Shown piece after piece: positions 15,035-23,603 of a stretch of 28,308 nucleotides of DNA (positions are counted from its first letter, which is position 1; each line of letters starts with the position of its first letter). Made by a program: the position numbers and the translations under genes. The notes under the pieces are model-generated. The model had not been told where the DNA came from. It did not search any database and worked only from the letters and a program-made list of their open reading frames with translations. The stretch comes from an uncultured Alistipes sp. (lineage in GTDB: Bacteria; Bacteroidota; Bacteroidia; Bacteroidales; Rikenellaceae), in the NCBI GenBank assembly GCA_947174295.1, contig CAMWIG010000005.1:1-28308 (forward strand), in the 5' to 3' direction.

Positions 15035-17217
15035 CTGACCTCTATTTTAACCGCTGCGGCAGCCTCCGAGGAGTTGCCGACATAGAGCGTATAAGTACCT
15101 TTCTCGATGCACCACGAACCAGTCGCTTCGTTCCAATAGGCCAAATCGGCAACGGGGAACGAGAGCTCCACGCGGCGCGTCTCGCCCGGGGCGAACGACT
15201 CCTTGGCGAAAGCCTTCAACTCGCGGGGCGCACGCTCCACGGCGCTCCTGGGCTTGCCGGCGTAGAGCTGCACCACCTCTTTGCCCTCGACGGCGCCCGT
15301 GTTGGTCACCTCGACGCCGACACGCACCGTATCGCCCTCGCCGTAGACCTTGGCGTCGGCCTCGGGCCGGCCGAACGAGAAGGAGGTGTACGACAGACCG
15401 TAGCCGAACGGATATTTGGCCCGTATCTTCCTGGCGGCGAGCCAGCGGTAGCCGACCAGAATACCCTCGCGGTACTCGACGCGGTCGTCGACGCCGGGAT
15501 AGGCCTCCGGACCGAAAGCGTGGGCCGGGCAATCGTCCAGACGGGCATAGAACGATACGGGCAGCTTGCCGCTCGGGCATACGTCGCCCGACAGCACGTC
15601 GACCATGGCATGACCGGCCTCCGAGCCGAGATACCAGCCCTGCACAACGGCGCGGGCCGCTACATCCCAGTCGGTCTGCACGGCATTGCCCGAGATAATC
15701 GTCACGACGATGTTGGGGTTGACCTCGCCGATTGCGGCGAGCAGCTCCTCCTGCCCGAAGGGCAGCGAATAGACGTCGCGGTCGCCGTCCTCGCAATCCT
15801 GACGGTGATTCTTGTTCAGACCGCCGAAGAAGAGCACAACATCGGCGTTGCGGGCAGCCTCGACGGCTTCGCGGCGCAGCTCTGCGGCGTCCGAGTCGGG
15901 TTCGACGACGCGCCCGTAGTGCGGCGCCCCGGCCTCGTAGCCCATGGCATAAGAGACATTCTCGCGGCCGTAATACTCCTCGACGGCCTGCAACGGCGAC
16001 ACCTCGCGCCACGGTTTGAGCTCCGACGAACCGCCGCCGAGGCACATCGAACGCGTGGCATTGTCGCCAACGACCAATATCCGGCCGGCCGATTCGCGGC
16101 GAAGCGGCAGTATGCCGTCGTTTTTCAACAGCACGATACCCTCCTGCGCCACACGGCGGCCGACGGCCGCATGCTCCTCCGTGCCGAACGAACCCCACGG
16201 GCGGTCGGGCGACATGACGGTGCGGAATATGAGACGCAGCACGCGGCGGGCCTTGTCGTCGAGGTCCTTCATCTCGGCACGGCCCTCGCGCAGAGCTGCC
16301 AGATAGGGCTGTGCGAGGTAGTAGCTCTCGTAGACGTTGGCCAGCGAGTAGGTCAGGCCGTCGGAGCCGGTGCCCATCTCGATGTCCAGACCGTTGGCGG
16401 CGGCCTCGTCGGTGGAATGGCAGCCGCTCCAATCGGTAATCACGGCGCCGTCGAAGGCCCAGTCGCCTTTCAGAATACGCTGCAACAGCACCTCGTTATG
16501 GCAGCAGTACTGCCCGCGGTACTTGTTGTAGGCGCCCATAATCGACCACGCCCCGCCGTCGACCACCGCGGCGCGGAAAGCCGGGAGATATATTTCGCGC
16601 AGAGCGCGGTCGGAGACCTCGACATCTACGTTCATGCGGCGCGTCTCCTGATTGTTGAGCGCATAGTGCTTGACGCACACGGCGATGCCGTTCGTCTGAG
16701 CCTGCCGCACATAGGGAACGACGAGTTTCGACGCCAGCACGGGGTCTTCGCCCATGTACTCGAAGTTGCGGCCGTTCATCGGCGTGCGGCAGATGTTGAC
16801 GCCCGGGCCGAGCAGCACGTCCTTCTTGCGGAAGCGGGCCTCCTCGCCCACGGCCTTGCCGTAGATGGCCGACATCTCGGGGTTCCACGTCGCCGCCAGA
16901 CACGTCAGCGCCGGGAACGCCGTGCAGCAGTCGTTCGTCCAGCCGGCATAGCCCCAGTCGTCCCAGTTTATCTCGGCTCGCACCCCGTGGGGACCGTCGC
17001 TCATCCACAGCTCGGGAATGCCAAGACGCGGCACGCCCCGTATCGAGAACTTCGACTGCGCGTGGCAGAGCGCCACCTTCTCCTCGACGGTCATGCGCGC
17101 GAGCGCATCCTCGACACGCTCCTCGACGGGAGCCGACAGGTCGAGATAGACGGGAGTCTGCGAGCTGGCGGCACCTGCCGAGCACACCGCAGCCAGCAAT
17201 AACAATATACGTTTCAT
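15031..17217 (-). CDS. GH3 beta-glucosidase-type glycosidase, exported
   Basis: A 728-residue GH3 enzyme, probably a periplasmic exo-beta-glucosidase or beta-xylosidase. The signal peptide is residues 1-19 (GAASSQ). The TIM-like domain shows WMSDGPHGVR (71-80), GPGVNICRTPMNGRNFEYMGEDP, KHYALNNQE (183-191) and the nucleophile Asp262 in GAVITDWSG. The alpha/beta sandwich (about 330-590, EGIVLLKNDGILPL) and a C-terminal fibronectin-III-like domain (about 635-728, EVTNTGAVEGKEVVQLY) complete the common three-domain form. The start at 17217 was chosen because it directly precedes the signal peptide; the open frame extends further upstream without one. GH31 ends 20 bp upstream and GH2 overlaps by 4 bp. 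In a xyloglucan pathway it would release glucose from deprotected chains. Confidence 0.93.
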   Translation of the reverse strand: MKRILLLLAAVCSAGAASSQTPVYLDLSAPVEERVEDALARMTVEEKVALCHAQSKFSIRGVPRLGIPELWMSDGPHGVRAEINWDDWGYAGWTNDCCTAFPALTCLAATWNPEMSAIYGKAVGEEARFRKKDVLLGPGVNICRTPMNGRNFEYMGEDPVLASKLVVPYVRQAQTNGIAVCVKHYALNNQETRRMNVDVEVSDRALREIYLPAFRAAVVDGGAWSIMGAYNKYRGQYCCHNEVLLQRILKGDWAFDGAVITDWSGCHSTDEAAANGLDIEMGTGSDGLTYSLANVYESYYLAQPYLAALREGRAEMKDLDDKARRVLRLIFRTVMSPDRPWGSFGTEEHAAVGRRVAQEGIVLLKNDGILPLRRESAGRILVVGDNATRSMCLGGGSSELKPWREVSPLQAVEEYYGRENVSYAMGYEAGAPHYGRVVEPDSDAAELRREAVEAARNADVVLFFGGLNKNHRQDCEDGDRDVYSLPFGQEELLAAIGEVNPNIVVTIISGNAVQTDWDVAARAVVQGWYLGSEAGHAMVDVLSGDVCPSGKLPVSFYARLDDCPAHAFGPEAYPGVDDRVEYREGILVGYRWLAARKIRAKYPFGYGLSYTSFSFGRPEADAKVYGEGDTVRVGVEVTNTGAVEGKEVVQLYAGKPRSAVERAPRELKAFAKESFAPGETRRVELSFPVADLAYWNEATGSWCIEKGTYTLYVGNSSEAAAAVKIEVR

Positions 17218-17237
17218 AGGTTTACATGGTTTTCGTT

Positions 17238-20003
17238 TTACTTCGTGCGGAAAATCAGCTCCGAGCCGTCGTAGCGGCCCGCATACTCGCGCACTCCGGC
17301 GGGCGACACCACGCGCACGGCGACAGGACGCTCGGCAATCATGCCGCAGAACTCGCCCGCGCGTTCGCCTACGGTCAACGTGCCGTCGGTCTCGTTCCAG
17401 CGCATCGGAATGCGGCTGAAAGCGCCCTTCTCGTAGTCGTAGTTCACACCCTCGTCCTCGTAGAGCGAGAATTCGGCGTCGGCGCCCGTGTAGACGCACA
17501 CCGTAAGCGCACCGTCCTGCTCCTGCGAGGTGTACTCTATATCGCGGCCCATGGGGATTATGCGGCCGGCGCGCACGTAGAGCGGCGAGTGCTCGTAGGG
17601 CGCCGCGGCGGTCACGGTGCGGCCGCCCTCGACGTATGCGCCCGTGCGGAAGTCGTACCATCCGCCGGCGGGGAGGTATACCTCGCGGCTGCGGGCCTTG
17701 TACTCATAGACGGGGCAGACCATCAGCGCATCGCCGAACATGAACTGGTCCGAAATGTCCAGCACGCGGCTGTCGGCGGTGAAGTCCATAACCAGCGGAC
17801 GCATGATGGTGTAGTCGTCGAACCATGTGCGCGAGGCCAGCGTGTAGATGTAGGGCATCAGACGGTAGCGCAGGCGGTTGTAGTAGAGCATGCTCGAATA
17901 TGCCGGGTGCGACTCGGGCGCGATGTTGTAGATTTCGCGGAACGGATACTGTCCGTGCGCACGGTAGAGCGGCGAGAAAGCGCCCCACTGATGCCAGCGG
18001 GCGTTGAGCTCGCGCCACTCCTCCATGGCCTCCGAACCTTCGCGGGCGCGCTCGAACTTGTGCTGCACGCAGAAGCCGCCGATGTCCTGAGTCCAGTAGG
18101 GAATGCCCGACGCGGCGAAGTTGAGACCGGCCGAAATCTGGGCCTTCATATCCTCCCAGCAGGTGCCGATGTCGCCCGACCACGTGGCCGTGGAGTAGCG
18201 CTGCAATCCGGCGAAGCCCGAACGTGTGAGCAGGAATACGCGGCGGTCGGGAAGTTCGCCGCGCTGACCCTCGTATATGGCCTGCGCATTCATGAGCGCA
18301 TAGGCGTTCAGATAGCGGGTCGAAGAGCCGAGATGGGTAGGCCCGGTCAGCGCCTTGCGGTATTCGAGCGAGGCGTTCGAGAGTATGTCGGGCTCCGAAG
18401 CGTCCATCCACCATGCGTCGACGCCCAGCGGCAGGTAGTGCTCGCTCATCTGGTGCCAGAACAGACGTCGCGCCTCGGGATTGTAGGCGTCGTAGAACGA
18501 ACCCAGGTACCCGTCGCCTATCCAGTCGCGGACGCTGTCCTGCACGGCGCGCCGATAGATGGCGCCCATGGCGTCGAGCTCCTTGTAATGGTCGGTCGTG
18601 CAGTAGAACTTGGGCCATACCGACACCATGAAGCGTGCGTTCATGGCGTGGATGGAGTCGACCATCGCCTTCGGATCATCGAAGCGCGCAGGGTCGAACT
18701 CGTGGCTGCCCCACGCGTCCTCGCGCCAGTGCGACCAGTCCATCACGATGTTGTCGAGGCCTATGTGGCGGCGGCGGTGCTCGGCCACGGTCGAGACAAT
18801 CTCCTGCTGGGTCTTGTAGCGCTCGCGGCTCTGCCAGTAACCCATCGCCCACTTGGGCATTATCGGGCTCTTGCCGGTCAGGGTGCGGTAGCCCGCGATG
18901 ACGCCGTCGGGCGTACCGCCGTAGACGAAGTAGTAGTCTATCTGGTCGCCCATCTCGCTCCACCACGACTGTTTGGCCTGCTCCTCGGGAGCCACCGGCG
19001 TGAGGGCTTTGAGCGATATGTAGGATACGCCGCCGTCGGGACGCCACTCGACCCTCACGCGGCGCGGCTCGCCCTCGGTCATGTCGACCTCGAACTTCAC
19101 GCTGTTGGGGTTCCACGCCGTGCGCCACCGCTCGGGCACGACCTCGCGGCCGTCGACATAGAGCGTGGTATAGCCGGCATAGTAGAGGATGAAACGGTAG
19201 GTGCCGCTCTCGCGGGGCGTGAGGTCGCCCTCCCACACGATTTCGGAGCCGTAGAAGCGGGGCATCATCTCGGCGGGGAAGTTCTCCACCTTGTCGAGGT
19301 CGGAGTAGTCGAGCATCGTCTCCGTGCGCTCGACTTTCGTTCCGTCGGCAGCGACATAGGTAGCCCTCAGGCCGTCGGTCGCGAAAGCCTCGTCGAGCTG
19401 CGCATAATCGCGCGGATCGCCCCAGCGGGTGAGCGAATAGTTGTCCCACAGAAGGCCGTAGCCGCGGTTCGAAAGGATGAACGGCACGGAGACCTTGGTA
19501 TTATACTGATAGAGGGTCTCGTTCTTTCCCTTGTAGTTGAATTCGTCGCTCTGATGTTGTCCGAGACCGTAGAAGGCCTCGTCGTCGGGCGAGAAGAAGA
19601 CCTGACGCACCGCATAGCCGCGGTCGCCGTCGACCTCCGCAGCCGAGAACTCGCGGCGATCCTCGCCCAGCACGACATTGCCGCCTGCATCGAAGAATCG
19701 CACCTGTCCCGTCGCACGGTCGACCTCGGCGCGCAGACGGGCCGTCACCACGGCAGCCGACGCATCGGTCTGTTCGACATCGAAATCGGGGCGCTCGCCG
19801 ACGGGCAGCACGCAGAGCGACTCACGCGAAGAGAAAGCGCCGCCCGGAACGGCCGACACGCGGACGATTCCGTCGGTCACGACTTCGAGTCTGACCCTCT
19901 GTCCGTCGCCGGTGCGGACGACGACTCCCGAGTCGGTGCGCTTCACGCCGTCGCCGCAGGCAGCGGCCGAAAGGCACAGAAGTCCGAAGAGAATTTTTTT
20001 CAT
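17238..20003 (-). CDS. GH31 alpha-xylosidase-like enzyme with PA14 insert, lipoprotein
   Basis: A 921-residue GH31 enzyme. The nucleophile is Asp534 in WWMDASEPD and the acid/base is Asp611 in TWSGDIG. A PA14 module is inserted in the N-terminal region at about 225-335 (GSEIVWEGDLTPRESGTYRF, ILYYAGYTTLYVDG). That architecture and the WMDASEPD motif are typical of alpha-xylosidases from bacterial xyloglucan loci, which remove terminal xylose from xyloglucan oligosaccharides; an alpha-glucosidase cannot be excluded. The start at 20003 gives a short signal peptide with Cys16 (SAAAC) as probable lipidation site; the frame extends 17 codons upstream to another ATG at 20054, judged less likely. It leads the minus operon GH31-GH3-GH2 and is divergent from SusC. 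Confidence 0.92.
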   Translation of the reverse strand: MKKILFGLLCLSAAACGDGVKRTDSGVVVRTGDGQRVRLEVVTDGIVRVSAVPGGAFSSRESLCVLPVGERPDFDVEQTDASAAVVTARLRAEVDRATGQVRFFDAGGNVVLGEDRREFSAAEVDGDRGYAVRQVFFSPDDEAFYGLGQHQSDEFNYKGKNETLYQYNTKVSVPFILSNRGYGLLWDNYSLTRWGDPRDYAQLDEAFATDGLRATYVAADGTKVERTETMLDYSDLDKVENFPAEMMPRFYGSEIVWEGDLTPRESGTYRFILYYAGYTTLYVDGREVVPERWRTAWNPNSVKFEVDMTEGEPRRVRVEWRPDGGVSYISLKALTPVAPEEQAKQSWWSEMGDQIDYYFVYGGTPDGVIAGYRTLTGKSPIMPKWAMGYWQSRERYKTQQEIVSTVAEHRRRHIGLDNIVMDWSHWREDAWGSHEFDPARFDDPKAMVDSIHAMNARFMVSVWPKFYCTTDHYKELDAMGAIYRRAVQDSVRDWIGDGYLGSFYDAYNPEARRLFWHQMSEHYLPLGVDAWWMDASEPDILSNASLEYRKALTGPTHLGSSTRYLNAYALMNAQAIYEGQRGELPDRRVFLLTRSGFAGLQRYSTATWSGDIGTCWEDMKAQISAGLNFAASGIPYWTQDIGGFCVQHKFERAREGSEAMEEWRELNARWHQWGAFSPLYRAHGQYPFREIYNIAPESHPAYSSMLYYNRLRYRLMPYIYTLASRTWFDDYTIMRPLVMDFTADSRVLDISDQFMFGDALMVCPVYEYKARSREVYLPAGGWYDFRTGAYVEGGRTVTAAAPYEHSPLYVRAGRIIPMGRDIEYTSQEQDGALTVCVYTGADAEFSLYEDEGVNYDYEKGAFSRIPMRWNETDGTLTVGERAGEFCGMIAERPVAVRVVSPAGVREYAGRYDGSELIFRTK

Positions 20004-20064
20004 AACAGTTTTCGGGGTTTCATTATTAAAATTTTTCATTAATCGCCGGAACATTGCGTTTTTA

Positions 20065-20072
20065 CAAAAGTA
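20065..20072 (-). promoter_or_regulatory. -7 promoter box for the GH31-GH3-GH2 operon
   Basis: On the minus strand this reads TACTTTTG, a perfect TAnnTTTG match and identical to the box used for SusC. Transcription would start near 20058, about 55 nt before the GH31 ATG. No clear -33 TTG is seen at normal spacing, which suggests activator dependence. Confidence 0.5.
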
Positions 20073-20295
20073 CTCCTTTTATACGTGGCCGAAGGGTGCC
20101 GAATGTTTTCAATAGGGGCGACAAACGACTTATTTCGCCCGTTCGCGGCATCGGAGCGCACGAAACGTACGCCTCACAAAAGAGCGTCGCACGGCGGTTT
20201 ACAGCGATTTGCGCCGCTGCGGAGCGCCGACGGGCAGACGGATGTTTTTTCAGCACGGAGACATTCGACGCCTTCATCGGCAACAAACCGCACCC

Positions 20296-20324
20296 TTGAC
20301 GACAACCTAAAAAGATTACTTTTG
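20296..20324 (+). promoter_or_regulatory. Promoter for the SusC-SusD operon
   Basis: TTG (20296-20298) and TACTTTTG (20317-20324) are separated by 18 nt and match the Bacteroidetes -33/-7 consensus. The start site would lie near 20331, giving an AT-rich leader of about 85 nt before the SusC ATG. Confidence 0.65.
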
Positions 20325-20414
20325 TTAAAAATAAAAAAGCGCCCGGAACGCCTGCATTTTTTAATTTTTGAAAAAACTAAACAAAACTTAATTGTCAAAC
20401 TTAAAACTACCTCT

Positions 20415-23400
20415 ATGGAAAGAAATTTTCCCACAATGAGAAAGGTGCTCGCAACGGTACTTACGGTGCTGTTCGCGACAATTTCGTGGGGGGGGGTAAA
20501 AGCCCAAACCCGTGAAATCACCGGAACCGTGACTTCGGAGGCGACCGCCGAGCCTATCGTCGGAGCGGCAGTCATCGCCGAAGGTACCTCCGTCGGAGCG
20601 ACGACCGACATCGACGGACGGTACACCCTGAACCTTCCGGCCGGAGTCGCGGCCATCGAAGTCTCGTATCTGGGCTACGAACCGCGCACCGTGCAGGTCG
20701 GCGGACGCTCGACGGTCGACGTCGTGCTGGCCGAGACCTCGCAGTCGCTCGACGAAGTGGTCGTCGTAGGTTACGGCGTGCAGAAGAAGAAGCTCACCAC
20801 GGGCGCCAACCTTAATATAAAGGGCGACGACCTGATGAAGCGCAACACGTCGAACCCCTTGCAGGCGATGCAGGGACAGACCCCCGGCGTGCAGATAACC
20901 TCGACCTCGGGCCAGCCGGGCGAGAGCATGAAGGTCACCATCCGCGGTCTGGGCACCACGGGCAGCGCAGGCCCGCTCTACATAGTCGACGGAATCCCGG
21001 GCGACATATCGAAGATCAACCCCGCCGACGTGGAGTCGATCGACGTGCTGAAAGACGCGGCATCGGCAGCAATCTACGGTTCGCAGGCCGCGAACGGCGT
21101 AGTCCTCGTGACGACGAAGAGCGGTAAGAAGGGTTCGGCTCAGGTCTACTACGACGGCTACTACGGCGTGCAGACCGTCTACCGCAAGGCCAGCATGCTC
21201 AACGCCGAGCAGTACCGCACCATCATGGACGAGCAGTCGCTCAACTCGGGAGGCGCAGCCTACGACTGGTCGCGCTACAACATGGCCGACACCGACTGGG
21301 CCGACCAGATGTTCCGCTCGTCGGCTCCCACGCAGAACCACACGGTGGGCGTTTCGGGCGGCGGCGACACGTCGGTCTACGCATTCTCGTTCAACTACAC
21401 CGACCAGGAGGGTCTGGCCGGCGACCGCGACAAGTCGTCGCTCAAAAGCTACAAGTTCCGCGTAAACACCGAGCACAAGGTCTACAAGGATATCCTCAAA
21501 ATCGGCGAACACTTCACCTTCGTACACAACGAGCAGGCCGGAATCGGCGTGGGCAACCAGTACAACAACACGCTGCGCGCCGCATTCGCCGCGTCGCCGC
21601 TGGCCCACGTCTACGGCGGCAACTACTACGGCTGGGGAGACGAGAACGGCACATGGAACGACTCGGCCTACGAGGGCGAGGGCGGCATCCAGAACCAGTG
21701 GAACCCCGAGGACGGCAACCCCTACGCGTCGATGATGCTGGGCCGCTCGCTCACCAAGTCGCAGAACGTCATCGGCGACGTCTACGCCGAACTCGAACCC
21801 GTCAAGGGTCTCAAAATACGCTCGACGCTGGGTCTGTCGTTCTACGCGAGCCGCGGACACAGCATCGGATTCCCCTCGAAGTGGGACTCGTTCGGCAGCG
21901 CGCCCTCGGAGGATGAACACTACTACGCGAGCGTATCGCAGAGCCAGTCCAACGGCTACTCGCTGTCGTGGATAAACACCGCCCAGTACGACTTTACGGT
22001 CGGCGAGGCCCACAACCTCTCGTTCATGGTCGGCTCCCAGTGGGACACCAACGAGGGCGAGTGGATAAGCGGCTCGAACAAGATTTCCGTCGAGCAGTTC
22101 AAGGACTTCCAGCATGCGTGGCTCGACAACGGAGTCGACGCCAACACCTTCTGGGGCAAACCCTCGGGCAACGTCAACGACATAGACCGCACGATGTCGG
22201 TATTCGCACGCGCGGGATACAACTACAAGGAGAAGTACATGGTCAACGCGACATTCCGCGCCGACGCTTCGTCGAAGTTCGCCAAGGGCAACCGCTGGGG
22301 CTTCTTCCCCTCGGTTTCGGCCGGCTGGGTGCTCACCGAGGAGAAGTGGGCGCGCGACAGCAGATGGCTCGACTTCTTCAAAATCCGCGGTTCGTGGGGT
22401 CAGGTCGGTAACAAGAACATCGGCAACTACATGTACACCGCACCCATCTCGACCGTAAACCACGGCTACAACTTCGGAACGGGCATCGGCTCGACGGCCG
22501 AGCAGCTGGGCTCGATTCAGACCCGTCTGGCCAACCTCGACGTGAAGTGGGAGACCTCCGAGCAGCTCGACTTCGGTTTCGACGCCCGTCTGGCAGGCAA
22601 CCGTCTCGACATCAACTTCGACTGGTACCGCAAAGTCACGCGCGACTGGCTGGTCGAGGCGCCCATCATCGCGACGACCGGTACCGGCGCACCCTACATC
22701 AACGGCGGCGACGTGAAGAATACCGGCGTCGAGCTCGCAATCAACTGGCACGCCACTGCCGGCCGCGAGTTCCACTACTTCCTCGGCGTGAACGGTTCCT
22801 ACAACAAGAACCGCGTGGGCCGCATTCCCAACACCGACGGCATCATCCACGGTCCCGACAACCAGATTTACCAGAATGCTCCCGAGTTCTACCGCGCGCA
22901 GAACGGCCATGCGATAGGCTACTGGTGGGGTCTGAAAACGCTCGGCGTATTCCAGAACCAGCAGCAAATCGACGAGTGGCGCGCAGCCGGCAACGGAATC
23001 TACCAGGCCGACGTACAGCCGGGCGACGTGATATTCTACGACAAGGACCACAACGGCATAATCGACGAGAACGACCGCATGGACCTCGGCAACGGCATGC
23101 CCGACTTCACCTACGGATTCTCGCTCGGATTCGACTGGAAGGGCCTCGACTTCACCGTGACGGCCTACGGCGCAGCCGGCGTCGACCTCGTGCAGTCGTA
23201 CCGCAACCCCAACTCGCAGCGCGCGAACTACACCACGGCCATACTCGACCGCTGGACGGGCGAGGGCACGTCGAACCGCATTCCGCGCGTGACCAACAAC
23301 GGCGCCAACTACCAGCCGTTCTCCGACCTCTACATTCAGGACGGCGACTACCTCCGCATATCGAACATCACCGTCGGCTACGACTTCGCGCGCCTGATAA

Positions 23401-23582
23401 ACAAGAAGTGGATGTCGCAGCTGCGTCTCTACTTCTCGGTACAGAACGCCTTCACCTTCACCAAGTACGACGGCATGGATCCCGAAATCGGCTACGGTAC
23501 TTCGGACTGGTGCTCGGGCATCGACGTGGGCTACTACCCCCACCCGCGCACCTATCTGATGGGTCTCAACATCAAGTTCTAA
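20415..23582 (+). CDS. SusC-family TonB-dependent outer-membrane oligosaccharide transporter
   Basis: A 1055-residue SusC/RagA-type porin that imports oligosaccharides through the outer membrane with TonB energy, working with the SusD lid. A signal peptide ends near AQ (30-31). A carboxypeptidase-regulatory-like domain (about 35-108, ITGTVTSEATAEPIVGAAV) precedes the SusC signature LDEVVVVGYGVQKKKLTTGA and the plug domain (about 112-240, SIDVLKDAASAAIYGSQAAN). The barrel runs to the C-terminal NIKF, with the usual terminal Phe. The ATG at 20415 was chosen from the signal peptide; Met8 (20436) is an alternative. A run of nine G lies in the signal-peptide codons at 20488-20496. SusD starts 21 bp downstream. 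The composition of neighbouring enzymes suggests xyloglucan oligosaccharides as cargo. Confidence 0.95.
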   Translation: MERNFPTMRKVLATVLTVLFATISWGGVKAQTREITGTVTSEATAEPIVGAAVIAEGTSVGATTDIDGRYTLNLPAGVAAIEVSYLGYEPRTVQVGGRSTVDVVLAETSQSLDEVVVVGYGVQKKKLTTGANLNIKGDDLMKRNTSNPLQAMQGQTPGVQITSTSGQPGESMKVTIRGLGTTGSAGPLYIVDGIPGDISKINPADVESIDVLKDAASAAIYGSQAANGVVLVTTKSGKKGSAQVYYDGYYGVQTVYRKASMLNAEQYRTIMDEQSLNSGGAAYDWSRYNMADTDWADQMFRSSAPTQNHTVGVSGGGDTSVYAFSFNYTDQEGLAGDRDKSSLKSYKFRVNTEHKVYKDILKIGEHFTFVHNEQAGIGVGNQYNNTLRAAFAASPLAHVYGGNYYGWGDENGTWNDSAYEGEGGIQNQWNPEDGNPYASMMLGRSLTKSQNVIGDVYAELEPVKGLKIRSTLGLSFYASRGHSIGFPSKWDSFGSAPSEDEHYYASVSQSQSNGYSLSWINTAQYDFTVGEAHNLSFMVGSQWDTNEGEWISGSNKISVEQFKDFQHAWLDNGVDANTFWGKPSGNVNDIDRTMSVFARAGYNYKEKYMVNATFRADASSKFAKGNRWGFFPSVSAGWVLTEEKWARDSRWLDFFKIRGSWGQVGNKNIGNYMYTAPISTVNHGYNFGTGIGSTAEQLGSIQTRLANLDVKWETSEQLDFGFDARLAGNRLDINFDWYRKVTRDWLVEAPIIATTGTGAPYINGGDVKNTGVELAINWHATAGREFHYFLGVNGSYNKNRVGRIPNTDGIIHGPDNQIYQNAPEFYRAQNGHAIGYWWGLKTLGVFQNQQQIDEWRAAGNGIYQADVQPGDVIFYDKDHNGIIDENDRMDLGNGMPDFTYGFSLGFDWKGLDFTVTAYGAAGVDLVQSYRNPNSQRANYTTAILDRWTGEGTSNRIPRVTNNGANYQPFSDLYIQDGDYLRISNITVGYDFARLINKKWMSQLRLYFSVQNAFTFTKYDGMDPEIGYGTSDWCSGIDVGYYPHPRTYLMGLNIKF
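20488..20496 (+). repeat. Nine-G homopolymer in the SusC signal-peptide codons
   Basis: Nine consecutive G bases encode part of SWGGV in the SusC signal peptide. Slippage by one base would put the remaining roughly 1000 codons out of frame. No equally long run was noticed elsewhere; the next longest noticed is six G in radC. Confidence 0.9.
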
Positions 23583-23603
23583 CAACATAAACATCGAAAG
23601 AAC

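Larger units (their letters stand above)
20004..20414. other. Divergent regulatory region between GH31 and SusC
   Basis: This 411-bp gene-free stretch separates the two divergent operons and carries a -7 box for each (20065-20072 minus, 20317-20324 plus). The last 100 bp are strikingly AT-rich, as is usual for SusC leaders. The central part (about 20100-20290) holds no supported gene; it is the natural place for a PUL regulator to bind. A weak inverted repeat GGGCGA/TCGCCC (20116-20121, 20135-20140) is the only symmetry noticed. Confidence 0.7.

Noticed and set aside
17218..17661. N-terminal extension of the GH3 frame
   Set aside because: It overlaps the GH31 3' end and precedes a clear signal peptide.
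17226..20042. 938-codon plus-strand frame opposite GH31
   Set aside because: Exact antisense shadow of the GH31 gene with no domain features.
20116..20140. Inverted repeat GGGCGA/TCGCCC as an operator
   Set aside because: Only 6 bp per arm with a 13-bp spacer; expected by chance in GC-rich DNA.
20054..20299. Small 81-codon frame in the GH31/SusC intergenic region
   Set aside because: No homology recognised, low-complexity Arg/Thr-rich composition, and it spans the promoter region; not supported as a gene.
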